Shown here: piece by piece, positions 52,345 through 64,000 of the stretch | Layout of the letters: every line of letters begins with the position of its first letter | Position numbering within the stretch: the stretch's first letter is position 1 | NCBI GenBank assembly: GCA_019155185.1 | Contig: CM032815.1 | Span: forward strand, 7,511,001 to 7,575,000 | Length of the DNA stretch: 64,000 nucleotides | Reading direction: 5' to 3' | From: Beaufortia kweichowensis | Taxonomy: Eukaryota; Chordata; Actinopteri; Cypriniformes; Gastromyzontidae | Program-made: the position numbers and the translations under genes | The notes under the pieces: generated by a model | Database searches by the model: none | Seen by the model: the letters and a program-made list of their open reading frames with translations, nothing else | What the model was told of the DNA's origin: nothing

Positions 52345-55300
52345 ATGACTAGCTCATTCACCAAGATGATGTCCGGCCGCAACGCTGGGTTACTCATGGC
52401 GAGTCTGGGAGCCGGAGCTGCGGCCACCGGTTATTTAATGAGCGACAGTGCCGCCATTTCTGCAGAGACAAGGAGGAAACTCTACCCTCCCAGGTACTCC
52501 CAAACAATTCAATTACATCCCACAGAATTAATTGGTAAATAAATATCCAAAGCTCCACAATTACTGTCTTTCACTTACCACCTTACTAATTTGGCAACCA
52601 CATCCAAAGTAAATGTTCCCAGGAGGGTGCAACTTGTTTCCATTCCATCAGGGTTAACTTGCACCTGTTCATGGTGGAAAAAATATGATCAGCCGTAGAG
52701 GTCATGATGTACTGTGATCACACAGTAACCATGTGGAAGGTAAAGGGGTGTGAACGTGAAACTTAAGTAGCTTATGTCCAGTCCTGCACGTAGCCTCTTT
52801 TACACGGATAGATGCCAAAGACCAAATCAGATCAGAGGACTGAGATTTAAGCTTCTTGAAGGAGCAAGTGAAGCTAGCATTTACCCCTTAGTACAATTAC
52901 TCAATGTTACAAACTTTAAATAATTTTGTCTCCCAAAGCTGCTTTTATTTTGAGCCAAGACCTTGACAATAGAAGAGCACCCTATTGCACAAAATCAGCT
53001 GACTGTACATGCTCCTCATTCCAACAAGATTGTCATGGAGAGGAAATGAGATGATGACATTATTTCAAAGGTGAAATGCCTCCCAAAACAAGCTGACTGG
53101 ATATTGTGTTTCTCTATACAGTGCAGATTTCCCTGACCTTCGCAAGCACAATAACTGCATGGCCAGCGCGCTGACCCCTGCCATCTATGCCAAGCTGAGA
53201 GACAAGATCACCCCAAACAACTGGACTCTTGACCAGTGCATCCAAACTGGTGTGGACAACCCCGGTCATCCCTTCATCAAGACGGTGGGCATGGTTGCTG
53301 GTGATGAGGAGAGTTATGAGGTAATGGTTTGTCCAACATTTAATCTATCTATATAGCTTTATGACATAAACTAGTTTTAAACTGTCTACCGTCTGGTTCT
53401 GCAGGTATTTGGTGAAATCTTTGATCCAGTCATCAAGGACAGACACAACGGCTATGACCCGAGGACCATGAAGCATCCCACTGACCTGGACGCCTCCAAG
53501 GTGCACGTTTTTCTTTCCCCGTCCATTAGTAATGACCGCTTCTCAGCATTTACCTCGACTCTGTTCTATCACAGCTCACATCAGGCATGTTTGATGAGAA
53601 ATACGTGCTGTCCTCCCGCGTGCGCACGGGCCGCAGCATCCGTGGCCTGAGCCTCCCGCCCGCCTGCAGTCGCTCGGAGCGCCGTGAGGTGGAGAGGGTG
53701 ACGGTTCAGGCGCTGGCGGGCCTGAAGGGAGATCTGTCTGGACGTTACTACAGCTTAACCGAAATGACTGACGAGGAACAACAGAGACTCATTGATGTAA
53801 GTGCAGTTCTTTTGATGGTTTCCAAGTCCTGAGATATCTCATTTATCATGTGATTTGCATTGAATTCCTCACTCATGCTGGCATGGCACAGGAACATTTC
53901 CTCTTTGACAAGCCAGTGTCTCCCCTGCTCACTGCCTCTGGGATGGCCAGGGACTGGCCTGATGCTCGTGGCATCTGGTAGGACTCGAGGGGATAGAAAC
54001 AAGCTATAGCTAGAGTACAAACCCAACCAGTCCCATCTCTTTAGTAGACTCTTAATATGCACTTGACTCGAATGAATGTTCCTTCCGCTCCACCCTTTAT
54101 CTGTGATCCTCCACCTGTTCCACCTTCTTTTGTCTACCTTTGTTTCTTCCTTAGGACCACTTTCTGTTTGACAAACCTGTGTCCCCCTTGTTGACGTGTG
54201 CATTTATGGCCCGTGACTGGCCAGATGCAAGAGGCATCTGGTATGGTTTCAGAAAGTTATTAGCATGATTTGAACATCAGCATTTGGGCATCTAACAAGT
54301 CACATGAGCTATGAGGTCAAATGAGCTTGGGCAGCTAACAAATGAACTAACTTAAGATTATTTAAGATTTACTTGCATTATATACATACCTTTTATACTT
54401 TCAACAAATCGGTACAAAACAACATTACATTTGAAATCTATGTTAATGCAAGTTTGCATTAAAATGAAATAAAAATGCTTGTTAAATTTTATATGACAAT
54501 GTATTTTTAATTTGTATTGAAGAGTGTATGTTTACAGTTTGTTGCAGAGATTGTTTAATTTAAGTTCATTTTAAAAAACTGTAACATTTGAAACAAGTCA
54601 TTTATTGTCCATGTGGTCCATATTTAGTTATGAATAATGCAGTTAGTTTTTAGACAATTAAATTAGTGAGTTTTAGTGAGAACTTACCCAGCACTGATTA
54701 TATTCAAGTGTAAATAAACTGTAAGTGTGTTTGCATGCTATGGGATACTAATGTAAGACACAAAAATTTGGATTGTGTGAAGAACTGACTTGCATGAAGT
54801 GCATCATCCATGTATATGGCAGCAACACATGTGCTAAAGGAATGGCTGTTTAGCAAGAGCAAACATATAAAAATGTCAACTTATTTCCAAGGCACAACAA
54901 TGATAAGACCTTCTTGATATGGATCAATGAGGAAGATCACACCCGTGTCATCTCCATGGAAAAGGGCGGCAATATGAAGAGGGTGTTTGAGAGATTCTGC
55001 AGAGGACTCAAGCAGGTAACGTCACAAACTGTGTCCAGTTTATATTTTGTGTACAGCTCAGTTTCTAAAGTGTATTTTCTCTGTCACATTGTCGGACAGG
55101 TGGAACACCTGATTCAGGAGAGAGGCTGGGAGTTCATGTGGAATGAACGTCTTGGCTACATCCTCACCTGCCCGTCTAACCTCGGCACGGGTCTCAGGGC
55201 TGGAGTGCACGTCCGCTTGCCAAAGCTCAGCAAGGTGACAACACTTTCTAGTGTTTCAGAAAGAACACATTTTGCTAGTATGTATGTGGAAGCCGTTTTA

Positions 55301-55644
55301 CCCAAACGATTGTCTGTAGGATCCTCGCTTCGGCAAGATCCTGGATAACTTGCGGCTGCAGAAGCGTGGAACTGGAGGTGTGGACACGGCTGCAGTGGGT
55401 GACACCTTTGACATCTCAAATCTTGATCGCTTGGGCAAATCTGAGGTACTTTATTCAATGTCCAGTGTAAATCATGATGAATGCAAAGACCTCCTCTGAA
55501 ACTGTTTGTCTTTGATTGTGTCTCCAGGTGGAGCTGGTGCAGGTGGTCGTCGATGGCGTCAACTACCTCATCGAGTGTGAGAAGAGACTGGAGAAGGGTC
55601 AGGATATTAAGATCCCGTCCCCCATCACACAGTTCAGGAAGTGA
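52345..55644 (+). CDS. ckmt2: creatine kinase, mitochondrial 2 (sarcomeric)
   Basis: Transfers phosphate between ATP and creatine in the mitochondrial intermembrane space of striated muscle. Coding exons: 52345-52493, 53122-53320, 53405-53500, 53575-53796, then either 53892-53977 or 54155-54240, then 54892-55015, 55100-55234, 55320-55445 and 55528-55644. With one copy of the duplicated exon the product is 417 aa (human 419). The first 40 residues (MTSSFTKMMSGRNAGLLMAS...) form a basic, acid-free mitochondrial presequence. The kinase follows: CIQTGVDNPGHPFIKTVGMV, SSRVRTGRSIRGLSLPPAC, WINEEDH, the reactive-cysteine segment LTCPSNLGTGLRAGVH and QKRGTGGVDTAAV. YPPSADFPDLRKHNN and KSEVELVQVVVDG fit the mitochondrial class. 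It follows rasgrf2 on the same strand, as in human. Confidence 0.96.
52494..53121. other. intron after the first coding exon of ckmt2
   Basis: Non-coding; nothing distinctive seen. Confidence 0.6.
53892..53977 (+). other. ckmt2: ckmt2 alternative exon 5a
   Basis: 86-nt exon bounded by GGCATGGCACAG and GTAGGA. It encodes EHFLFDKPVSPLLTASGM, then ARDWPDARGI. The ASGM word matches cytosolic creatine kinases better than human CKMT2 (CAGM). Its acceptor has a poor pyrimidine tract. Confidence 0.8.
54155..54240 (+). other. ckmt2: ckmt2 alternative exon 5b
   Basis: 86-nt exon bounded by TTTGTTTCTTCCTTAG and GTATGG. It encodes DHFLFDKPVSPLLTCAFM, then ARDWPDARGI. It has the same phase as 5a, lies 177 nt downstream of it, and has a stronger acceptor. 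It is closer to human CKMT2 apart from Phe in place of Gly. Confidence 0.8.
54241..54891. other. intron after ckmt2 exon 5b
   Basis: AT-rich intron. I looked for a third copy of the duplicated exon here and did not see one. Confidence 0.6.
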
Positions 55645-55835
55645 GCAATGCTCCTCTGATAAAGGCTGGATCCAATACAGCAGAGAGAATTACAGACAAC
55701 CTTTCCTTCAATCCCCACACAGAAGGTCTTATATCTACACGAAGCTGAATAAAATAAACTGTAAAAGTACAATTGTGTCCTCAGTTCTGTCCAGCCACTA
55801 CAACAAGTAGTGACACAGTTAGTCAAAGACAACAG

Positions 55836-55841
55836 AATAAA
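55836..55841 (+). terminator. ckmt2: poly(A) signal of ckmt2
   Basis: AATAAA about 190 bases after the stop codon. Confidence 0.5.
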
Positions 55842-57300
55842 GAGCCATGCTTTTTGGTAGCGTTTGCTGCATCCTAAAGGTATTAAGCAGCAGGGTTCCA
55901 CTTTGACATCTCAGACAGTAATGGGTTTATTGTAATACCAGTAAGCCAAGATACATGAGCTCAGAAAAAAACAGGCCTCTACCTTTTGTAAGTTCTTGAA
56001 TAAATGTAGTCTTTTATAATTGTCCATTATAATTATTCCTTTAAACTTTCCCCAGATAAACCCTTCAGAGCAAAGACAAGAGAACAAATATGTAACCAAA
56101 CTACCGGATGAAAATGATGATCAGAAATGACGACAGAATTTAAAACATAATGAACAAACACTAATATTGCTGAATCTAATATAACAGTATGCATTGTGAC
56201 ACAAAGCTTTTTATTTGACTTTTGCAAGTTTATTCTGGTGTCTATGTGTGTCAAATTTTTCCAATAGTTAATGTTCGTAATGTATTAAAACCTTTAAATT
56301 AACCCTTTCTTTGCCAAGACAAATACACAGAGATACAGCAGGCAGTAACTCTAGGATTCGAGGACATAAAATATCACTATAAATTAATTAATCTTTTCAT
56401 TATAGAAGTGTGTGTTTGCTGTAAACACCTATTAATTGTGTATTTGGAAACTACTGTGAGATTAGTCCTGTTACAAAATTCTTAGGCCATCTAGTGGTCA
56501 TGATAAATAAAAATCATGATAAATAATCTGTTTTATGTTTATACTGACCCATTTTATTCATCTTAGCACTGTTAAAGCACCATAATAATGATCTTTTACC
56601 CCAAATTTGATAAATGTAAAAGTATGACTATTTAAAAATAGTGTTGTGATAATTATGAACATATTCAGACACACAGTAACACAAAGTAATTTCTGCTTTA
56701 CTTTTTATGACATCATAAACATATATATTGGTGACAGTGACTATGCTGAGATTTAATGAGTTACAAACTGAAAATATGAAGAACGTTAAACCTTATTCCA
56801 CACAAAACAGTGCAAACTAAGCAAATATAAAAAATAAAGATGAGACAGAAAGGTAAATGAAATTTTCCACACAACTTTAGAACCTTAATGTATTATATGA
56901 TTTCAAAGAACTTTTGGATTTTACTTTTCAACAAGGTCATAAATGTGAAAGTGAAACGACTTAACATTATACTCTGATTCACCATAGTATTCTGCTAGGA
57001 AAACAGTCAAGATTCATTGCACAGCAGATCACACGACCTGAACACATCTCTGTGCAATTTAAGAACAAATTAAAAAGAACAGACCCCACCCCCTAAATCT
57101 CACAAATTTATTAATATCTCATTTTCAAGTGTCCCCTGATCACACTACACCAGCCAGTCGACATCCTTCTGCCGAAGATGAAATGCGGCTGGGATGTTGG
57201 GCTCAAAGAATGCTGGGTGATGGACAGTGAGAGCAGGTTGGCGGAAACTCAGATTGGGGAGACGGTTTTGTGGGCGAAGAAGAAACGTGCCCATGCAATA
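55842..57300. other. ckmt2-ube2l3 convergent interval
   Basis: AT-rich intergenic sequence plus the ube2l3 3'UTR (minus). A minus-strand AATAAA at about 57105-57110 could end ube2l3. A CTCF-like motif is at 56485-56499. No coding gene is seen. Confidence 0.5.
56485..56499 (-). promoter_or_regulatory. CTCF-like motif
   Basis: Minus strand GACCACTAGATGGCC closely fits the CTCF core. It lies between the 3' ends of ckmt2 and ube2l3. Confidence 0.4.
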
Positions 57301-58712
57301 TCAGTCCACAGGCCGCTTCTCACCGTGTTTCTTTGTAAACTCTTCTGCGTTCTTAAAGAATTTTTTACGGTCTTTTGAATATTCTTCTGCCAGGTCTGCC
57401 CTCAGAGGGTGTTCTGGTTGAGGGTCGTTGACCAGGGCAATGAGAGACTGGATTACTGTTTAGAAAAAACAAAACACAGATTATAATTCAACAAATAATA
57501 CCAACAACATGTTAGGCTGATTAAAAAACACCCTTAGAGAGGCACTGCACCTTGGTCAGTTTTGGTTGCTGGTTTCCAGTTCTCTGCACTTATGACTGGC
57601 AGGCACACCTGACCCTTCTCATCAATGTTTGGGTGGTAGATCTTTGTTTTAAATGTAATCTTTGGGGGTTTAAAGGGGTATTCTGCAGGGAATGTGATCT
57701 CAATCCGGAATGCACCTTTATCATATGGAGGGTTGTCCTAAGAAAAGAGAAAAATAACCTATGACATCTTAACAAACAGTGTATCAACATTCAGTAAAAC
57801 TTTAATGGGAACTTACAGGCACAATGAGCCCTTGCCAGGTCAGAATGTTCGACTCGTCAACCTGAATGTTGCGGAAATTTTTCATTCCAGACTTGCGAAT
57901 TTCATCGAGTTCCTGTAAAACACATGATATGATCCTCTATTGTGAAACCTGACACTTCTTTAACATTCAAGAGATTAGAGAAACCCCAAAGTTATAACGG
58001 AAGTATTTTTGCGTATTACTGTGGTAATACTACAACATAACTAATACAACAAAATAAAACAACACATCACAACTCTATAGCTGATATATCATCACATATC
58101 ATTTATCTTTATTTATCATAGTAAATAATATCTTATTACAACAGATTTAGTCAAACTGAAACTTTTTCAAAGACAACAAACATGTTTCCTGATCCGGTAT
58201 TTTATCATCTTACTGATAATAATCTCAACACCCAAGCAAGATTTTGCAATATTAAAGTATTTTCTATTCACTTATCTCTAAATTAATCGTTATGTTTATT
58301 TATGTACTTATTTGTATCTCGTTTGTAAATTCAGACAGGAACTAGTTTCTTTTTTGTTTTAACTCATACAAACGTATCACTCTTTAACATACGTGTAAAC
58401 TTCACAATAAACATTACGTCATACATATAGACTCATTCAGCACACTGTTTATTTTATTTTTAGGTTTTATTTAAATTAATATTTAAATTTCTTGTGAATA
58501 TCTGAACTACAGCTAAGCTAGTTATCTCCACCCTTCTCATCCTCGTCAAATTCCTAGAAAGAGTCATTTAAAGTTTCACGTCTCTGACTAACAGTTATTG
58601 AAATCCGTAATACGTCTGTTATCGAAGACAAAACAAACGAAATCTTTATTTTAAATGAGTAAAAGCCGATTTTCGGGATATTTACCTTATGCAGTCGCCT
58701 GCTCGCCGCCAT
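57301..58712 (-). CDS. ube2l3: ubiquitin-conjugating enzyme E2 L3 (UbcH7)
   Basis: E2 enzyme that passes ubiquitin to HECT and RING-between-RING ligases. Exons in transcript order: 58712-58686, 57912-57817, 57737-57551 and 57455-57301; phases agree and give 154 aa, exactly the family length. It starts MAASRRLHKELDEIRKSGMK. The E2 core has PDNPPYDKGAFRIEI, the HPN motif in YHPNIDEKGQ, and the catalytic cysteine in GQVCLPV (residue 86). Phe in YPFKPPKI is the residue that favours HECT/RBR ligases. The C-terminus is FTKKHGEKRPVD. Only a few residues differ from human UBE2L3 as I recall it (for example Phe-Phe for Phe-Cys near the C-terminus). The start codon sits in CAAGATGGCGGC, a YY1-type initiator sequence. 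The a/b paralogue is not resolved. Confidence 0.97.
57913..58685. other. intron 1 of ube2l3
   Basis: AT-rich intron with no coding signal. Confidence 0.7.
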
Positions 58713-58946
58713 CTTGGATTGCCTTTACCCACAATGCACCGCGCGACTCACTCCAGTTCGGTCCTATAAAATGATTAAAGAATAAAATAATTTTGTAATT
58801 ATAAATCCAGACTATTGGATTTGTTATTTTATAAATGTTATGCTTGTTGCTTTCCTTTAAGCACATCCCTTAATAAACGACTATATTCAAATAAATTGTT
58901 ATAAGCTAAGTGAAGCATGAGGAAGAACATTTATACATTTATAATA

Positions 58947-59190
58947 TACAGTACCAGTCACAAGTTTGGAAACACTGTTTATTATTTGTCCATTTTAGAA
59001 TAGTTTTAAACTCATCAAAACCATGCAATAACACAACTGAAACTGTGGGAATTATGTTGTGACTGAAAGAATTAAAAATAAATAAACACTGTTATATTTG
59101 ATCATCTTTAAAAGTAGTCACCCTTTGTGTAGAATTTGTAAAATCATACTCTTGAAATTTTATCATCCAGCTTCTTAAGATCTCAACCTA
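58947..59190 (-). mobile_element. Tc1-like repeat, partial
   Basis: Begins TACAGTACCAGTCACAAGTT. It contains AACTGTGGGAATTATGTTGT and TTTGATCATCTTTAAAAGTA, the reverse complement of the core of 4643-4963. It lies just upstream of ube2l3. Confidence 0.6.
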
Positions 59191-59283
59191 AGAAGTTTTT
59201 TAAACAGAACTGAAGAAATGTCTATCTATACTGGACACTTAAAAGGTAAGGGTCTAACCTAGACAAACGCTTATTGAATCATT

Positions 59284-59296
59284 CCACTAGGGGGCG
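59284..59296 (+). promoter_or_regulatory. CTCF-like motif
   Basis: CCACTAGGGGGCG is an almost ideal CTCF core. It lies between the divergent starts of ube2l3 and the gene at 60.8 kb. Confidence 0.5.
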
Positions 59297-60700
59297 TAAG
59301 AGAACTTCAATCGTGTTGCACATTCAAACCTCTATCGGGTAAAATGTCACATATCTATTATATGCAAAGCTTTACCATATAATAGAACCAATCTACTTCA
59401 TCAAGATATGCGTTAATTATTTATTACCACAATGACCTAACATGCATTTTTAAATTCACAATCATGTGAAATTTGACTGAACTGTTATTTTGATGCTATT
59501 GTTTTTATGTTTTGTTCTTTTTGTATTTTACCCTTTAATTATTTTCCAGTTCACTTTTTGATATTTGTTTTGATGAATTATATCTTGTCACTTGGCAGAG
59601 CAATTCTGAAATGGATAGAAAATTTGTGTCAGTATCACATACAGTACATTAGGGTAACTTAAAACAAGTTGGGGTTTGTTCATTTTTAAGCACCTAAAAA
59701 TTATAAACATAAGATATATCTAAAAAAAAAAAAACCATTCAGTTCAGTAAGGCAGGGCTTCATAAAATGATATTTTGCAGTGCAGTCCACCCTTGAATCC
59801 AGACAGTCTAGTTTTTCAGGTAACTAAACTGCTGCTAACTAACAACTACATAAACCCTACATCAAGACAGGTAGCTGACCAACACTCTTAAAAATACAAG
59901 TTATACATTTTCTGGAAAATAACCAAACAAACATCAACACAGACTATGTTCAATAATGTTAGGTAAAAATATATGTTTATAAAACAGAACTTACATTAAG
60001 GGTTCATTTTGTTCCTCAGAGAACATTTTACTTAAAGATTCTTAAAAAACATTTTCTTTTTTACCTTTTTGGATCCCCAAAGAATCAAAGGTTCTTCAAA
60101 GAAACATTTATTTCGTATTGTTTTATAGTCTAAGGAACCTTTTCCCACTACAATTAACCTTTTGTGTCACAGAAAGGTTTTGTGGATATCAAAAGTTCTT
60201 TATTAACCATAAACTCTAGAAAGAATGTTTTAGGTAGCCTAACTTTGTTTTTAAGAGAAAATGAAGTGGACATGAACTCTAATGTAGGTAAAGATATAAA
60301 AGAGTAAAAAACACATTAAGTTACGTTGTGTAGAAAAGTGCATGGTAGAATTTGTACAGTAAAGTTTCTCAAGATTTTTGCAGTTCACTTCAATGTTCTG
60401 CGTATATAATTATTTTTTAACTGCAATCACAAAAAAACCCCATTGCAATTACAACTTGCCTGCATGTTGTAAGCAAATTATATAATAATTGCAAACCACA
60501 ATGACTCGTATGTGCACTAGATGAGGAACTGGTACAGTCACACAGACACACAGTGAGTATTTTGGCTTGCAAATCTGGCAACACCAGCAGCTGCAGGTCA
60601 TGGCAAGCAGCAGCACTTCAGCAGCAGCCCGGGGCTGTTGAGGCAAATGAGTATGTGTGTGTGTGTGTGGTTGGCAGAGGCAGGGCACTTGGCTCTTTCT
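59297..60700. other. intergenic, repeat-bearing
   Basis: AT-rich. Positions 60000-60235 contain words such as AAAGAATCAAAGGTTCTTC and AAGGAACCTTTTCCCACT, resembling a common fish repeat built on GGTTCTTT/AAGAACC. No gene seen. Confidence 0.45.
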
Positions 60701-60846
60701 CCCCCTCTTTACTGCCTCTCATTCAAATGTGGGTCAGGGGTGAGGATTTCTCACGTCACACGAGCTCACAGGCAAGATGGCGCTCGGAAAGCTGTGAGAT
60801 GTGAAGAGAGGATGGCTGTTTGAACGCGTTTTGTCCATGCATTAAG
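60700..60846 (+). promoter_or_regulatory. probable promoter and non-coding first exon of an unidentified gene
   Basis: A CpG-containing region (TCACGTCACACGAGCTCAC, then AAGATGGCGCTC) ends at the donor ATTAAG followed by GTAAAT (exon end 60846). The ATG at 60777 gives only Met-Ala-Leu-Gly-Lys-Leu-stop, so the exon is probably 5'UTR with a uORF. CpG-rich sequence continues to about 61000. No coding exon appears before the right edge, so the gene cannot be named. Confidence 0.45.
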
Positions 60847-63800
60847 GTAAATATACTTTATTCTTCAATGTGCAATGTGCCTATTTACCGACAGACGTTG
60901 GTTGGGAACGCGTGAACGGCGGAGTTCGCGAGCGCTTTCGTGATTCCTCGCGCGTGCCCACCGGGGCTTTTAATGCACACACGCAGCGCGAGCGCAGCCT
61001 GGCAGGGGCAAACCGTGTGTTTTATGTGAAGGGTTACCCCAAGCTTCACTATTGCGCATGCAATTATAGCATGCAACATTAAATGCATCATATCTAATGC
61101 ATGCTGCGTGTTTATAATGTAGTAAACATGATTAGTTTATACCTTGATAGTAAACGGCTGGCAGAACTGGATGCGCCTTTATGTGGACGGCATTCCTGCC
61201 CCCTCCCCTGTGTGTATTTACCTTTTTATTTATCTATCATACTCGATTATCATATTTAATTATTTGCATTGTTAATTTGTGCAATAATGTATAATAGTCA
61301 ACATTTGAGGTTAAGCTTGTATATTTGAGTAGGTAGATGTATGTAAATCACTGTTCATTAGGGCAAAACTTGATTTGTTGTTGTGTCTGCTTGTTGTATT
61401 TGACATGCTTACATTCTTATGTATGTTTCAAGACTTGTTATATGTTACATGTATCACACACATGCTTATTCTTCTATTTTTTTACTTGTGACATTGTTGC
61501 GTTTGTGGTCAGATGTAAACATTATTTTTCCGTTGCTTGTTTTGTGGTCATACCCAATGCATAAATAGGATGTGTTGAAATAAATAATCCTGCTGTATCT
61601 TGAGGAAAGGTGCTTGAAGAACCTTTTAAGTCTCATCCATTTTAATGGCCTGGGGGAGGGGGGGTGTTTTACAGTGGTTTCAGATCAGTGCCCCATCATT
61701 AAAGTCATTCTCTGTCTGGGTGAACCAGGCGTACGGTTTAAGAACTTGATATGATGGTAAACAAGCAGATATCCTCGTGCTCCTCTTGTGTCAAGATCAA
61801 AACAATACATGAATTGTTTTATTATGATGCATTTATGATGTACACGATATAGAGTAAACGATAATCAATGAAATAGAAAAGTGTAAATATTTATAAATGA
61901 GAGCAGTCGATGTCTGCTCTTATATATGCTGTTGTGAATGAATGTTTAGATGGTAAACAAACCTGTTCATAGTGCTAGTGCGGTGATGTTGACATCCAGA
62001 GTCCCCGCACGCTTATCTTTACATTTTAGAGGTTGTGTCTAAATGCTCTCTATTCGTGAGCCGAGTTGTTGTATTCAGGTAGAGAAAGAAAATGAGAATA
62101 AAAGACGTTTAATAGGTGTACTGGCATTCATCTTAAGCTTCAATCAATACTCGTATGAAAGGAAGGCCTTGGTTTCTGCTTTGAATAATGCAGATGATGG
62201 GCTCTATTGAGTGAACGGGGTGGGGACCGTGTATTTAGACCATTATCATTAAGAGAGCTCCTTTCTAACATTTGTTGTGGGTTCAGATTTGATCTAGCCT
62301 AATTTGACACCCGCTTGACCACAAGGTTTGTGTCTGTTTCACTGTCGGAAGATAGAAAGTCTATGTTAGGTCATTAGTTAACATTTACAATCATTGTGAT
62401 TGTTTTATTTGTTCTTCTAGTAATGTCACCTGTACTCACCTGGCTGGATTTCTTAGTAAAGTGTTTTTTTAAACAGTAAAATGGCTATAAACATCTCTTT
62501 TCCTTTACTCGACCAGAATATAGGTTAACCTCAATTTAATTGTTTAGTTTAACTCTTTTAGGATGGTGTCGGCTCACATGCTCATGTGTGTATGAATGTA
62601 TGCATTGTGTGCGTGTTGCTTTAAGGCATAACCCTGTGTCTGAAATCTTGTCCAACATGCTTGGTATGTTTGTCGACTAGATCCTTTTAACCTGGATCCT
62701 TTAAGTATGTTTTGTTAAAAACTGTAAACGCTTTCATTGCGGTTATTATGTGATAGTGTGGAAATTGAGGATTATGAGTGTGATTTATCTGTTGTTGGAG
62801 TGGTCTAGTCTGGTTAAGTGATTGTTTTTGCCTTCGATTTACTAATTCTTGATTTCCAGTTCAGAAGGAAAGCTGGTCTGTGTAAGTAAATTTTTTAGTA
62901 GATTTAGTCAATTTGGTTTCTGGATGTGTTAAGATGACATGGAAGGTTTGTAAGAAGTGCTCACTAGTGAGGGTTTGGAACAGGTTTCAGAGTTATGTTA
63001 AAACTTCAGGGCCTATTTCAACATCACAGATGAACTTAATGTACTCTTGTTTTAGCTGCAATACACAATAACAGCATCCGCCCAAAGAGGGTTGAATACC
63101 AGAAATACTACACTTATTTCATACATTGGGTGTTTAAAATGAAAGTGTAATTAATTATAGTGAAAATTTATTTTTATTTTAAATGTAATGTTAATATTTC
63201 CATGTCTTGTTTTTGGTGGACCCTGGCCGGTGTTGAGCACATACAGGGTGTGATATTGAATGAAATGGATGGGGGGCAGTGAGTTGGGGAAGGGGTTGAA
63301 TTCTTCAGATAAGGGATATTCTGTGTTATCAGACTCTTAGTTGAGTTGTTGCGTCACATCATTGGATCAGATTTTCCTGGCTCCGGGTCTCAGGAGGTTA
63401 GTGGTTGGTTACAGTAAGCACTTAGATCTTAACGTTTATAGGTGTTTCTTATCAAGTTAACTCAACTGATGTCATTACAACTAACCTTGCGTGGACACTT
63501 CTGTTTTTGAGATTTAATCATCACTGAACTCCATATGTGTGGACGGTTCTCAATAATGTTTTGTTTTGCCAATACCCTTTTATAGGACGAAAAACTGCTC
63601 ACTGCTTTTTTTTTTTACAGCATTAAGACAATAAAATAGGGGCCCTCAGGGGTCCGTGCCATGGGATAAGCTTGTTTATGGGGTTAAACACACCGCCTGC
63701 CTGACTTGTTTACTCGTGATGTTACTGGCCCCTTTTGCACTTTGACTTCTCAGACAACAATCTGTGTGATCATAGCACTCGTCTCATCTCGACGGCTCTT

Positions 63801-64000
63801 TTATGAGAAGCTGGAATGTCTGCACAGCAACTGAAAGACCAGCAGCATCTTATCAAAACTTCTGTGCAACTCCTAGATAAACATGTTTCTCAGATGTTCC
63901 TTGTCTTTGTGTTTATTCTTATTTCTTTTCTTAGCCAGAGGTTTGTCTAAACGGATTGATTTTTTTGTTTTTTGTTACTCATGCAGTTCTTTATTTGTTA
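60847..64000. other. presumed first intron of the gene starting near 60.8 kb
   Basis: CpG-rich at first (60880-61000), then AT-rich. I see no exon with protein character and no recognisable repeat of note. Confidence 0.4.

Noticed and set aside
53892..54240. Assembly duplication as the explanation for the two ckmt2 exons
   Set aside because: The two copies differ at about 29 percent of bases with mainly silent changes, and the flanking introns are unlike each other, so this is not a collapsed or repeated read.

Overview
The window is vertebrate nuclear DNA, almost certainly from a teleost and most likely a cyprinid-type fish. Genes are split into many short exons with GT-AG introns. The proteins match vertebrate families closely, and the introns carry fish-type dispersed repeats: palindromic MITEs, Tc1-like terminal-repeat fragments, an L1 3' end and long (CT)n tracts. 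I see no bacterial genes, CRISPR array, rRNA or intact tRNA. All identifications come from reading translated exons against remembered family features; no database search was run.

Layout. (1) 1-11.6 kb, minus strand: two neighbouring tight-junction MARVEL genes, occludin (ocln, whose C-terminal exons lie off the left edge) and tricellulin (marveld2, complete coding region, 547 aa, with upstream 5'UTR exons to about 11.3 kb). (2) 12.6-25 kb, plus strand: zfyve16 (endofin), complete, 1397 aa, diverging from marveld2. (3) 26.2-28.4 kb, minus: ankrd34b, one coding exon, 539 aa, convergent with zfyve16. (4) 33.8-50.4 kb, plus: rasgrf2, 27 coding exons, 1229 aa as read, with a one-base shift in the last exon. 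(5) about 51-55.8 kb, plus: ckmt2, sarcomeric mitochondrial creatine kinase, 417 aa, with a duplicated internal exon. (6) 57.3-58.7 kb, minus: ube2l3, complete, 154 aa. (7) about 60.77 kb to the right edge: a probable non-coding first exon and long first intron of an unidentified plus-strand gene.

How the genes relate. ocln and marveld2 make bicellular and tricellular junction proteins and share a MARVEL plus ELL architecture, so they are an old tandem pair. zfyve16, ankrd34b, rasgrf2 and ckmt2 keep the order known from human chromosome 5q14, but fam151b, dhfr and msh3, which lie among them in human, are not seen here. ube2l3 (human 22q) follows ckmt2. The genes share no pathway; this is syntenic neighbourhood, not an operon.

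The most interesting observations are at exon level. ckmt2 has two adjacent 86-nt versions of one exon, both with intact splice sites and reading frame; including both or neither would break the frame, which points to mutually exclusive splicing. rasgrf2 has a candidate 31-codon cassette exon, a 29-bp perfect inverted repeat flanking two exons, and an apparent +1 frameshift removing its conserved last residues. marveld2 has a probable GC-AG intron, and one ocln exon has a (CT)n microsatellite of more than 200 bp as its polypyrimidine tract.
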